DNA of 64,000 nucleotides from Bacillota bacterium (GTDB lineage: Bacteria > Bacillota > Clostridia > Lachnospirales > Lachnospiraceae): assembly GCA_023435895.1 (NCBI GenBank), contig JAEZLH010000023.1:1-64000 (forward strand). The letters are read 5' to 3'. A program made the position numbers and the translations under genes. The notes under the pieces are model-generated. The model saw only the letters and a list, made by a program, of their open reading frames with translations. It searched no databases and had not been told where the DNA came from. Positions 16,723-25,686 of the stretch are shown here, piece after piece. The number at the start of each line of letters is the position of its first letter. Positions within the stretch are counted from its first letter, which is position 1.

Positions 16723-18066
16723 ATGGGAAAATATTTTGGAACGGATGGTTTTCGCGGGGAGGCTAATAAGAACCTGACAGTTATGCATGCTTATAAAGTG
16801 GGGAGATTTCTGGGTCATTATTACGGCAAAGAGCATAAAGCGAACATAGTAATCGGTAAAGATACAAGAAGATCTAGTTATATGTTTGAATATTCATTAG
16901 TAGCTGGGTTGACTGCAAGCGGAGCTGATGTATATTTATTGCATGTAACGACTACACCAAGTGTGTCCTATGTGGTTCGCAGTGAAGGCTTTGATTGCGG
17001 AATTATGATATCGGCAAGCCACAACGCCTTTCATGATAACGGAATAAAAATTATTAATGGGAATGGATATAAACTGGAAGCGGAGATTGAAAATCTTATT
17101 GAAGAGTATATAGACAAGGATGAGGATATTCTGCCCTATGCTACCGGAGCGGATATCGGAAGGACAGTTGATTATGCAATCGGTAGAAACAGGTATATTG
17201 GTTATCTGATTTCTTTAGCCACCAGATCTTTTAAGGATAAGAAGGTTGGACTTGATCTGGCGAATGGTTCGGCAACCACGGTAGCTAAGGGAGTGTTTGA
17301 TGCCCTGGGGGCGAAGACTTATGTCATTCACAGCGAACCGAATGGTGTTAATATTAATGAAAAATGTGGCTCCACCCATATGGAAGAGCTTCAAAAATAT
17401 GTTGTAGAGAACAATCTTGATGTTGGTTTTGCCTTTGATGGAGATGCGGATCGCTGCTTGGCAGTGGATGATAAGGGAAGAATTATTGACGGAGATCTGA
17501 TTCTGTACTTATGTGGTGTCTATATGAAGAAGCGTGAGGAGCTTGCCAATAATACGATAGTTACCACCGTAATGTCCAATCTCGGGTTATATAAAGCACT
17601 GGACAATCAGGGGATTCTATATGAGAAAACAGCAGTAGGAGATAAGTATGTATTTGAAAATATGATGACAAACGGACACTCTTTGGGGGGTGAACAATCC
17701 GGTCATATTATTTTTAGTAAGCACGCAACCACAGGGGATGGAATTTTAACATCACTGAAGTTAATGGAAGTCATGCTGGAAAGTAAAGCATCTCTTTCTG
17801 AGCTTCTAAAAGAAATAAAAATCTACCCGCAGCTCTTGGTAAATGTAGCGGTTAGTGATAAGAAAGCTGTAAATAATGACCCTACTGTTTTAGATATTGT
17901 GGAAAAGGTGGGACTTGAACTGGGAAACGAAGGACGGATTTTAGTTCGTGAAAGCGGAACGGAGCAAGTGGTAAGAGTGATGGTAGAAGCTAGTTCAGAA
18001 GAACTGTGCAGACAATATGTGGATCAGGTCATTGCTGTAATTAAAGCGCAGGGCTTTGGAGTTTAG
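16723..18066 (+). CDS. glmM: Phosphoglucosamine mutase
   Basis: 447 aa. Converts glucosamine-6-phosphate to glucosamine-1-phosphate for UDP-GlcNAc and peptidoglycan synthesis. Diagnostic motifs: FGTDGFRG at 5-12, the phosphoserine loop ISASHN with Ser99, Mg-binding DGDADR near 238, GGEQSGH near 322, and RESGTEQVVRVM near the C terminus. The Gln-Val-Val in place of the usual Pro-Leu-Ile/Val after the GTE motif is slightly divergent. The length matches the family (about 445). A purine-rich GGAAGGA precedes the start by about 12 nt. Confidence 0.95.
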   Translation: MGKYFGTDGFRGEANKNLTVMHAYKVGRFLGHYYGKEHKANIVIGKDTRRSSYMFEYSLVAGLTASGADVYLLHVTTTPSVSYVVRSEGFDCGIMISASHNAFHDNGIKIINGNGYKLEAEIENLIEEYIDKDEDILPYATGADIGRTVDYAIGRNRYIGYLISLATRSFKDKKVGLDLANGSATTVAKGVFDALGAKTYVIHSEPNGVNINEKCGSTHMEELQKYVVENNLDVGFAFDGDADRCLAVDDKGRIIDGDLILYLCGVYMKKREELANNTIVTTVMSNLGLYKALDNQGILYEKTAVGDKYVFENMMTNGHSLGGEQSGHIIFSKHATTGDGILTSLKLMEVMLESKASLSELLKEIKIYPQLLVNVAVSDKKAVNNDPTVLDIVEKVGLELGNEGRILVRESGTEQVVRVMVEASSEELCRQYVDQVIAVIKAQGFGV

Positions 18067-18277
18067 GATGATTTTCTGTAATACCATATGAGGATAGTGA
18101 TTATGACAATTATACCGGTATTTTTTTGGTATTATCACTAAAATGAAATATGGTATTTACAGATACAAGATGTTATTATATACTATTCACAAACTGTCCA
18201 TGAAAGTGGCAGAATGTACTTTTTCAGTTGGAGTGTATAGAAATGCCCATAATTGGTAAAAAGTAAAGTACATAATT
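18067..18277. other. Intergenic region between glmM and the tig leader
   Basis: About 210 bp of AT-rich sequence. A weak ATACC/GGTAT repeat with a T run near 18112-18135 might terminate glmM. The promoter for tig presumably lies between 18150 and 18260, but no strong match is seen. Confidence 0.4.
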
Positions 18278-18450
18278 AAGGGAGGTTAGTCTCCTTATTA
18301 TATAGGGGGAGAGATCCTTCTTTAGCTACAGGGAGGACAAGTTGCCTCTCAAAGAGAACGGGGAGGTTCATACTCCCGTAACTGGGAGTACCTATCCCGA
18401 AGAATACAGAGAGGATAGCTTCCCTAATAAGGAAGGAAATATCCTTTCAT
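18278..18450 (+). promoter_or_regulatory. Array of seven short GGAGG/CCUCC-type hairpins before tig
   Basis: Seven successive inverted repeats start near 18278, 18304, 18331, 18359, 18382, 18409 and 18429, about 25 nt apart. Each has a purine arm (GGGAG or a variant) and a matching C/T arm (CTCCC or a variant). Variations in the arms largely preserve pairing, with some G-U pairs and bulges. Linkers are AU-rich. The last hairpin ends about 10 nt before the real Shine-Dalgarno (AGGAGG, 18459-18464). I do not recognise a named RNA family. See findings. Confidence 0.6.
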
Positions 18451-18471
18451 AAAAACCAGGAGGAAAACAGA

Positions 18472-19758
18472 ATGAGTTTACAAGTTGAAAAGTTAGAAAA
18501 GAATATGGCAAAGCTTACAATAGAGGCTTCCGCTGAGGATTTTGAGAAAGCGCTTGAAAAAGCATATCAAAAGAATAAGGGTAAAATGAATGTTCAGGGC
18601 TTCCGTAAAGGTAAAGCTCCTCGTGCGATCATCGAGAAAATGTACGGTGTAGGTGTATTTTATGAAGATGCTGCCAATGAATTAATCTCTGAAGAATATG
18701 AGAAAGCAGCAAATGAGAGTGGCTTAGATATCGTATCCAGACCTGACATTGATGTAGTTCAGGTTGAAAAAGGTAAGAGCTTCATCTTTACAGCAGAAGT
18801 AGCATTAAAGCCGGAAGTAACTCTTGGCGAATATAAAGGTATTGTTGTAGAGAAGAAGGAAGCAGAAGTTACAGAGGAAGAGCTTCAGGCACGTATTGAT
18901 AAAGAGCGTGAGCAAAATTCCAGAACAATTACAGTAGATGACAGAGCAGTTCAAGCAGATGACATTACAGTAATCGATTTTGAAGGCTTTGTGGATGGTG
19001 TTCCTTTTGAAGGCGGAAAGGGCGAGGATTATTCTCTTACCATCGGTTCCCATTCCTTTATTGATACCTTTGAAGATCAGTTGATTGGTAAGAATATTGG
19101 TGAAGAAGTAGAAGTTAATGTAACCTTCCCTGCAGAATATCATGCAGCAGAATTAGCTGGAAAGCCGGCTTTATTCAAGGTAACTGTGAAAGAAATCAAA
19201 GTGAAAGAGCTTCCTGAGTTAGATGATGATTTTGCGCAGGATGTATCTGAATTCGATACACTGGATGAATACAAAGAGAGTATTAAGGCTACAATTAAGG
19301 AAGGCAAAGAGAAGGAATTAAAAGTAGCGAAAGAGAACGAAATTATCGAGAAGATTATCGAAGGTGCTACCATGGAAATTCCTGCAGCAATGATTGAGGC
19401 ACAGGTAAATCAGATGGCAGATGAGTTTGCACAGAGAATTCAGTACCAGGGTCTTTCTTTGGAGCAGTACTTCCAGTTTACAGGCACAGATCCTAAAAAG
19501 TTTATCGAAAGCTTACATCCTCAGGCTGAGAAGCGCATTCAAAGCAGATTAGTACTTGAAGCAGTTGTAAAGGCAGAAGGCATTGAAGTAAGCGAAGAAG
19601 AATTAGACAAAGAGCTGAATGAAATGGCATCAAGATATCAGATGGAAGCAGATAAACTTCTTGAATTAATCGGCGAAAAAGAAAAAGAGCAGATTAAAGC
19701 AGATATTGCTGTTCAAAAAGCAGTTGATTTTGTTGTTGAACAATCCAAAGAAGCATAA
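18472..19758 (+). CDS. tig: Trigger factor, ribosome-associated chaperone and prolyl isomerase
   Basis: 428 aa. The N-terminal ribosome-binding domain carries the signature GFRKGKAPR near residue 42. The FKBP-type PPIase domain spans about 150-245 (VIDFEGFVDG, FEGGKGEDYSLTIGS). The C-terminal chaperone arm fills the rest. It docks at the ribosome exit tunnel and folds nascent chains. CAGGAGG lies 8 nt before ATG. It is followed by clpP and clpX, the conserved chaperone/protease order, and preceded by the hairpin array. Confidence 0.97.
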   Translation: MSLQVEKLEKNMAKLTIEASAEDFEKALEKAYQKNKGKMNVQGFRKGKAPRAIIEKMYGVGVFYEDAANELISEEYEKAANESGLDIVSRPDIDVVQVEKGKSFIFTAEVALKPEVTLGEYKGIVVEKKEAEVTEEELQARIDKEREQNSRTITVDDRAVQADDITVIDFEGFVDGVPFEGGKGEDYSLTIGSHSFIDTFEDQLIGKNIGEEVEVNVTFPAEYHAAELAGKPALFKVTVKEIKVKELPELDDDFAQDVSEFDTLDEYKESIKATIKEGKEKELKVAKENEIIEKIIEGATMEIPAAMIEAQVNQMADEFAQRIQYQGLSLEQYFQFTGTDPKKFIESLHPQAEKRIQSRLVLEAVVKAEGIEVSEEELDKELNEMASRYQMEADKLLELIGEKEKEQIKADIAVQKAVDFVVEQSKEA

Positions 19759-19867
19759 ATTATAATGTTAACCAATATTAATAATGAATCCATTTAACAA
19801 TGGAACAATGATCCATTATTTCATATGATACTATTGGAGACAGAATGTAGATAAGGAGGGTAATCAG

Positions 19868-20449
19868 ATGAGTTTAGTACCTTATGTCATTGAGCAAACC
19901 AGTCGTGGGGAAAGAAGCTACGATATTTATTCCAGATTACTGAAGGAAAGAATTATTTTCCTTGGAGAAGAAGTTAACGATGTTACTGCCAGCTTGATTG
20001 TGGCTCAGTTATTATTCCTTGAGTCAGAAGATCCGGGTAAAGATATCAATTTCTATATTAATAGTCCGGGCGGATCAGTTACCGCAGGTATGGCAATCTA
20101 TGATACCATGAATTATATCAAATGTGATGTGTCCACCATTTGTATCGGTATGGCTGCAAGTATGGGTGCATTCTTATTATCAGGCGGAACAAAGGGTAAG
20201 AGATTTGCCCTCCCCAATGCGGAAGTCATGATACATCAGCCTTCTGGCGGTGCAAGAGGTCAGGCTACGGATATTAAAATCGTGGCAGACAATATCATCA
20301 AGACCAGAAGAAAACTCAATGAGATCTTAGCAGCAAATACCGGAAAACCGGTTGAAATCATTGAAGTTGATACAGAAAGAGATAACTATATGAGTGCGGA
20401 AGAAGCGCGTGAATATGGTATTATTGATGGTATTTTAACCAATAGGTAA
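19868..20449 (+). CDS. clpP: ATP-dependent Clp protease proteolytic subunit
   Basis: 193 aa, standard length. Catalytic triad Ser98 (GMAASMGA), His123 (MIHQPSGG) and Asp172 are all present. It forms the tetradecameric peptidase that works with ClpX. AAGGAGGG lies 6-7 nt before ATG. The 109-nt gap after tig and 77-nt gap before clpX suggest a loose operon. Confidence 0.97.
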   Translation: MSLVPYVIEQTSRGERSYDIYSRLLKERIIFLGEEVNDVTASLIVAQLLFLESEDPGKDINFYINSPGGSVTAGMAIYDTMNYIKCDVSTICIGMAASMGAFLLSGGTKGKRFALPNAEVMIHQPSGGARGQATDIKIVADNIIKTRRKLNEILAANTGKPVEIIEVDTERDNYMSAEEAREYGIIDGILTNR

Positions 20450-20526
20450 AATAACTTCATGCATTCATATGGTGAAGGGCATGAGGTTTTGTTACTCTAT
20501 CACATAGAAAATGAGGTGATTAGGCA

Positions 20527-21822
20527 GTGGCAGGAAAAGTAGATGATAGAAAACAGCTGAGGTGTTCCTTTTGTAATAAAACACAGGATCAGGTCAGAAA
20601 ATTAATTGCGGGTCCAGGCGTATATATTTGTGATGAATGTATCGAGATTTGCAGTGAAATCATTGAGGAAGAATTCGATGGAGAACCAATTATCAATTCC
20701 GATATTAATTTGTTAAAACCTGCAGAAATAAAAGCCTTCCTAGATCAACACGTAGTTGGTCAAGAGGAAGCAAAAAAGGTACTTGCGGTATCTGTTTACA
20801 ACCATTATAAAAGGATACTTGCAGACAAGGATTTGGATGTTGAACTCCAAAAAAGCAATATCTTAATGATAGGACCCACTGGATCTGGTAAAACATATCT
20901 CGCGCAAACATTGGCAAAGTTATTAAATGTTCCTTTTGCAATAGCCGATGCCACTGCTTTAACAGAAGCCGGATATGTGGGTGAGGATGTTGAGAACATT
21001 CTGCTTAAGATTATTCAGGCAGCAGAGTTTGATGTAGACCGTGCCCAATTCGGTATTATCTATATTGATGAGATTGATAAGATAACTAGAAAGTCAGAAA
21101 ACACCTCTATAACCAGAGATGTATCCGGTGAAGGCGTTCAACAGGCACTTCTTAAGATATTAGAGGGAACAGTTGCATCTGTTCCGCCGCAGGGTGGAAG
21201 AAAGCATCCTCATCAAGAATTCATTCAGATTGATACAACCAACATCTTATTCATATGTGGTGGTGCATTTGATGGTCTTGAGAAGATTATTGAAGGTCGT
21301 ACCGGACAAAAATCAATCGGTTTTAATGCTCAGATATTAGAGAAGAATAAGAGGAATGTAGGAGAACTGTTTAAGCAAGCGATGCCACAGGATTTGATTC
21401 GTTTTGGGTTGATTCCAGAATTCGTAGGACGTGTTCCTGTTACGGTGGCACTTGATATGCTTGACGAGGCTGCATTAATCAGAATCCTTACTGAGCCCAA
21501 GAATGCAATCACGAAGCAGTATAAAAAGCTGTTTGAATTAGATGGAGTAGAGCTGGAATTTGAAGAAGGAGCACTTGAAGAAATCGCAAAAAGATCCTTT
21601 GAAAGAAAGATCGGTGCCAGAGGTCTTCGAGCAATCATGGAGTCAGTTATGATGGAGTCTATGTATAACATTCCTTCTGATGCTAAGGCTGTGAAATGTG
21701 TTATTACAAAAGAAGCTGTTTTGGGTAACGAGAAGCCTACGGTCATTCAGACTGAGGACAGTGTTTCCAAAAAGCCGATTATAAAACGCAATTCAAAAAA
21801 AAGTAAAGACGAAATAGCTTAA
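20527..21822 (+). CDS. clpX: ATP-dependent Clp protease ATP-binding subunit ClpX
   Basis: 431 aa. The N-terminal zinc-binding domain has Cys13, Cys16, Cys35 and Cys38. Walker A GPTGSGKT lies at about 116-123, Walker B IIYIDEIDKI near 180, and the GYVGEDVE pore-region motif near 142. It unfolds substrates for ClpP. The start is GTG 20527 with GAGGTG about 8 nt upstream. The C terminus is Lys/Ser-rich. The next plus-strand gene is engB; lon, often found between them in related genomes, is absent. Confidence 0.97.
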   Translation: MAGKVDDRKQLRCSFCNKTQDQVRKLIAGPGVYICDECIEICSEIIEEEFDGEPIINSDINLLKPAEIKAFLDQHVVGQEEAKKVLAVSVYNHYKRILADKDLDVELQKSNILMIGPTGSGKTYLAQTLAKLLNVPFAIADATALTEAGYVGEDVENILLKIIQAAEFDVDRAQFGIIYIDEIDKITRKSENTSITRDVSGEGVQQALLKILEGTVASVPPQGGRKHPHQEFIQIDTTNILFICGGAFDGLEKIIEGRTGQKSIGFNAQILEKNKRNVGELFKQAMPQDLIRFGLIPEFVGRVPVTVALDMLDEAALIRILTEPKNAITKQYKKLFELDGVELEFEEGALEEIAKRSFERKIGARGLRAIMESVMMESMYNIPSDAKAVKCVITKEAVLGNEKPTVIQTEDSVSKKPIIKRNSKKSKDEIA

Positions 21823-22055
21823 AATATAAATTAAATGATTGCGAAATAATATTATTGTTGGATGGTATCTGTTAAGCATCATGAATAGAATTTGAGAGTT
21901 TCGTAACTACCTAAAATAGTTAAAAAATGAAAGGGGATTTTACAGAACGAAGGTTTTGTACCATCCCCCTTCTTGATGTTTTGAATCGTAAATACGAAGG
22001 TGCTTCGTCGTTAACGGGGATAACTGAAGTTGGATTGAATAGAATGGAGAAAGTT

Positions 22056-22679
22056 ATGATTATAAAAAGTGTAAATTTGGAGACGGTGTGCGGTATCACC
22101 AGTACGCTTCCCGAAAATGATAAGCCGGAGATTGCTTTCGCGGGAAAATCAAATGTTGGGAAATCCTCATTAATCAATGCACTGATGAACCGAAAATCTT
22201 TGGCAAGAACCTCTTCACAGCCAGGAAAGACACAAACCATTAATTTTTATAATATTAATGAACAGATGTATTATGTGGACCTTCCGGGGTATGGCTATGC
22301 GAAAGTTTCAGAAGCATTTAGGCAAAAATGGGGTAAAATGATAGAACGTTATTTGAAAAGCTCTCATCAATTGAAGGCAGTATTTTTGTTAATTGACATT
22401 CGCCATGAGCCTTCTGCCAATGACAAGAGTATGTATGATTGGATTGTTTACCAAGGGTTTACTCCTATCATTATTGCCACCAAGCTGGACAAGATTAATA
22501 GAAGTCAGAGAGATAAGCATTTAAAGATGATTCGAGAAGGACTTGAAGTTCTGCCGGGTACAAAAATACTGCCCTTTTCTTCACTTTCGAAGCAGGGCAG
22601 GGAGGAAATCTGGGAGTGTATAGAATCCATATGTGAGTCGGATACAGAAAATGTACAACCAGAGAATATGAATGAGTAG
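22056..22679 (+). CDS. engB: Ribosome biogenesis GTPase EngB (YsxC/YihA)
   Basis: 207 aa from ATG 22056. G1 motif GKSNVGKSS at 30-38, switch segment RTSSQPGKTQT near 50, G3 DLPGYGYAK near 75, G4 TKLD near 140. Needed for assembly of the large ribosomal subunit. The open frame extends upstream to 21927, but the extra 43 residues are not family-like; GGAGA lies 5 nt before ATG 22056 and the protein then aligns with YsxC from its first residues. Stops 13 nt from the convergent DUF4364 gene. Confidence 0.93.
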   Translation: MIIKSVNLETVCGITSTLPENDKPEIAFAGKSNVGKSSLINALMNRKSLARTSSQPGKTQTINFYNINEQMYYVDLPGYGYAKVSEAFRQKWGKMIERYLKSSHQLKAVFLLIDIRHEPSANDKSMYDWIVYQGFTPIIIATKLDKINRSQRDKHLKMIREGLEVLPGTKILPFSSLSKQGREEIWECIESICESDTENVQPENMNE

Positions 22680-22692
22680 TGTTAACCAATGA

Positions 22693-23214
22693 TTACTGTT
22701 CAAGTAAAGTGTTCATTAAGTATGCATAGACATCGGAGCTTTTCTCTTTCCAGTTATTACAAAGATGTACCGCTTCTTCCTCTGTGGTAACGGATAAGGT
22801 TAAGTCAATAATGGAGACGTTTCGTTCAACTACGCTTAGGTGTGCCGCATATTCCCCTTTCTTCATCTGGAAGAACTCTGCCGGAGAGGATACCTCTGCC
22901 TGCAGCTCGTATTTGTTTTGAAGAAGATAAGCTTCAATATCTTCTTTTATTCCGGGAGAAATCATATTATCAAAAAACACTAAAGTTTGCGAGCCACTTT
23001 CTGTAATTCGATAAAGGGTACTGTTGCGAATGGTCTTTGTTGTTATAAATGAATCATCAATTAATTCCGAGATTGCTCTTTGTATATTAAAATAGTTCGT
23101 ATATTCCTTCTCAAGAATAAAGGAAGTCAGCTGTGCATTAGTTAGCGGGAAGTTTACCCTGCTCAAAATGTGTAAAATCATTAATTTGTATAACATAAAA
23201 GTATCGGATTGCAT
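22693..23214 (-). CDS. DUF4364 family protein
   Basis: 173 aa. The N-terminal 70 residues look like a winged helix (LYKLMILHILSRVNFPLTNAQL). The rest is the conserved DUF4364 region seen in clostridia, with no assigned function. AAGGAGG lies 6 nt before ATG. It is the last gene of a minus-strand set with the radical SAM and malic enzyme genes. A regulatory role is plausible from the winged helix but is inference. Confidence 0.85.
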   Translation of the reverse strand: MQSDTFMLYKLMILHILSRVNFPLTNAQLTSFILEKEYTNYFNIQRAISELIDDSFITTKTIRNSTLYRITESGSQTLVFFDNMISPGIKEDIEAYLLQNKYELQAEVSSPAEFFQMKKGEYAAHLSVVERNVSIIDLTLSVTTEEEAVHLCNNWKEKSSDVYAYLMNTLLEQ

Positions 23215-23255
23215 GGTTACCTCCTTATACCGAGCCAGAATAGGCCGGATTTATG

Positions 23256-24206
23256 TCATGCCAACGGGTTACAAATGGAACGCATCTTTCCCTGATAATG
23301 ATTTCCTTCTTTCATTTTTTGATGAATGCGATTTAGAACAAGCTTCTTGTTTGTACTCCACAAGGGTGCGAGCAGAAGCTTTTTTGGACCGTCCCCTGTA
23401 ATACGATGAATAACCAAATCAGGGGGCAGAAGTTCAATACATGATATGACGATATCGATATAGTCATCCATGGATAGGGTATCTACTACGTCTTCATTCT
23501 CAAAAAGAGTGCCGAGATCAGTGTTTTTTAGTATATGGAGAAGTTGTAATTTGACACCATGAATAGGAAGCTTGGAGATATATTCCATGGTCAATAACAT
23601 ATCATGTTTTGTTTCCCTTGGCAAGCCCAGAATCGTATGAACGATCACGGTAATACCAAGGTTATTTAATTGTTGTACTTTTTCTTCAAACACGCTAAGG
23701 GAATATCCTCGCCGAATAAATTTTGCACTATCTTCATGTATTGTTTGTAAGCCTAATTCAATCCATACCGGTTTGATTTTATTTAATCGTGAGAGAAGTT
23801 CGAGAACCTCTTCGTCTAGACAATCCGGTCTGGTAGCAATGGATAGGATTAAAATATCAGGATGGTTTATGGCTTCATTAAATAATGCTCGAAGGTAGGC
23901 AATAGGAGCATAGGTATTGGTATAGGCCTGAAAATAGGCAATGTATTTTAAGTTAACGGGGTTTTTAACCTTAGGAAGAATAAGACGTTTTGCTTCTTCT
24001 ATTTGCTGTGAAACGGATAGAGTAGAGGGGGAAGAAAAATCTCCCGAACCTCCCTCACTGCAAAAGATACAGCCGCCATTGCCAATCGTTCCGTCCCTGT
24101 TCGGACAGCTCATTCCTCCGTTCAGGCTTAACTTATATACCTTATGACCATACTGCTTCTTGAGCTCATAATCTAAGGAATGATAGGGTTTTTGATCCCA
24201 CATCAT
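23256..24206 (-). CDS. TIGR01212 family radical SAM protein (YhcC-like)
   Basis: 316 aa. The motif CPNRDGTIGNGGCIFC near residues 35-50 carries the cysteines for the 4Fe-4S cluster in the variant spacing typical of TIGR01212. A SAM-binding core follows (LSIATRPDCL, WIELGLQTIH, HTILGLPRET). The substrate is not established for this family; relatives include Elp3-like enzymes. It starts 11 nt after the malic enzyme stop on the same strand, so the two are probably cotranscribed. Confidence 0.88.
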   Translation of the reverse strand: MMWDQKPYHSLDYELKKQYGHKVYKLSLNGGMSCPNRDGTIGNGGCIFCSEGGSGDFSSPSTLSVSQQIEEAKRLILPKVKNPVNLKYIAYFQAYTNTYAPIAYLRALFNEAINHPDILILSIATRPDCLDEEVLELLSRLNKIKPVWIELGLQTIHEDSAKFIRRGYSLSVFEEKVQQLNNLGITVIVHTILGLPRETKHDMLLTMEYISKLPIHGVKLQLLHILKNTDLGTLFENEDVVDTLSMDDYIDIVISCIELLPPDLVIHRITGDGPKKLLLAPLWSTNKKLVLNRIHQKMKEGNHYQGKMRSICNPLA

Positions 24207-24216
24207 AGAGATAGCC

Positions 24217-25371
24217 CTACTTTCTTATAAATGCCTTTACAGCTTCACTAACAACATTACTAACTCTTGGGTCAAAGGGCTGTGGCATGATGTTATCCTC
24301 ACCTAGTTCGCTCTCATCTACCAAACTTGCAATAGCTGTTGCTGCCGCCAGTTTCATCTCCTCTGTAATCTGTGTTGCTCTTCCTTCCAAGGCACCTTTG
24401 AAGATACCGGGGAATGCTACAACATTATTGACCTGATTCGGAAAATCGGAACGCCCGGTTGCAACCACTCTTGCCCCTGCAAGTTTCGCCTGGTCCGGCA
24501 TAATCTCAGGAACGGGATTAGCCATGGCAAAAATAATAGCATCCTTATTCATAGAAGAAACCATCTCCGGTGTAACGATGTTCGGTGCAGATACACCCAC
24601 GAATAAATCAGCTCCAATCAGTGCATCTGCCAAGGTTCCTCGCTTGTCCTCTAAATTAGTAACAGATAACATTTCTTTTTGCATCCAATTTAGGTTTTCG
24701 TAATCCTTGGAAATAATTCCGTGAAGGTCACAGAGGGTAAGATGGCGAAAGCCATAGGACAATAAGAGCTTTGAGATGGCAATACCGGCAGAACCAGCGC
24801 CATTCACAACAATTTTACATTCTTCCTTGTTCTTTCCGGTCACTTTAAGAGCATTGATTGCACCGGCAAGCACCACGATGGCAGTTCCGTGCTGGTCATC
24901 ATGAAATACGGGAATATCAAGTAACTTATTTAAGCGCTCCTCTATTTCAAAACATCTAGGTGCGGAGATATCCTCTAGATTGATTCCGCCGAACGCCGGA
25001 GCGATATTAACAATAGTTTTGATGATTTCTTCTGTGTCTTGGGTATCAAGGCATATCGGAACAGCATTAACACCTCCGAATTCTTTAAAGAGGACTGCTT
25101 TACCCTCCATGACCGGCATAGCAGCATAGGGACCGATATTACCCAAACCAAGTACCGCGCTGCCATCAGAAACAACTGCGATTGTATTGGCTTTGATGGT
25201 ATATTGATAGGCTGCTTCTTTATCTTTTGCGATTACCTTACAGGGTTCTGCAACGCCGGGGGTATAAGCAACTGCTAAATCTTCTCTGGATTTGACTTGA
25301 CATTTTGAAGTGGTTTCTAGTTTGCCGCACCACTCCTTATGCATATTTAACGCTTTCTCATTGATATTCAT
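24217..25371 (-). CDS. NAD(P)-dependent malic enzyme
   Basis: 384 aa from ATG 25371. Oxidative decarboxylation of malate to pyruvate. YTPGVAEPC near residue 35, SDGSAVLGLGNIG near 70, the KAVLFKEFGGVNAVPICLDT segment and the nucleotide loop NGAGSAGIA near 190 are typical of the short bacterial type. The internal ATG 25371 is preferred because GATGGAGG lies 8 nt upstream; the ATG four codons earlier lies inside that site. First gene of the minus-strand set, divergent from rho. Confidence 0.93.
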   Translation of the reverse strand: MNINEKALNMHKEWCGKLETTSKCQVKSREDLAVAYTPGVAEPCKVIAKDKEAAYQYTIKANTIAVVSDGSAVLGLGNIGPYAAMPVMEGKAVLFKEFGGVNAVPICLDTQDTEEIIKTIVNIAPAFGGINLEDISAPRCFEIEERLNKLLDIPVFHDDQHGTAIVVLAGAINALKVTGKNKEECKIVVNGAGSAGIAISKLLLSYGFRHLTLCDLHGIISKDYENLNWMQKEMLSVTNLEDKRGTLADALIGADLFVGVSAPNIVTPEMVSSMNKDAIIFAMANPVPEIMPDQAKLAGARVVATGRSDFPNQVNNVVAFPGIFKGALEGRATQITEEMKLAAATAIASLVDESELGEDNIMPQPFDPRVSNVVSEAVKAFIRK

Positions 25372-25686
25372 GTTTTCCTCCATCTTGGTAAATCGTTAAA
25401 GTAATAATATCACGATGAATATTTTATATCAAGCAAAATGAAAATGCGGATTCTGTCAAAGCTATGACTGACAGGGCTAGAAACAATAAAATGTCGAATT
25501 ATATAGAAATAATATAGAATAGGAAAAGGTAGGTCTAAAAGAAAGTACTTTCCTTTCTTACGGGCATGATGTATAATGTGAAGCATAGTCAAGGATAATC
25601 TTTGGATATTTTCTGAACTATTTTCTGAACCATCTCTATATCACATTCCGTAAGAGAATCCAATTAAAATCAAAGGAGCAAAATAT
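25372..25686. other. Divergent intergenic region between malic enzyme and rho
   Basis: About 315 bp with promoters presumably in both directions. No gene and no clear regulatory RNA seen. Confidence 0.5.

Noticed and set aside
21927..22055. 43-residue N-terminal extension of EngB
   Set aside because: Not family-like, and a ribosome binding site sits correctly for ATG 22056.
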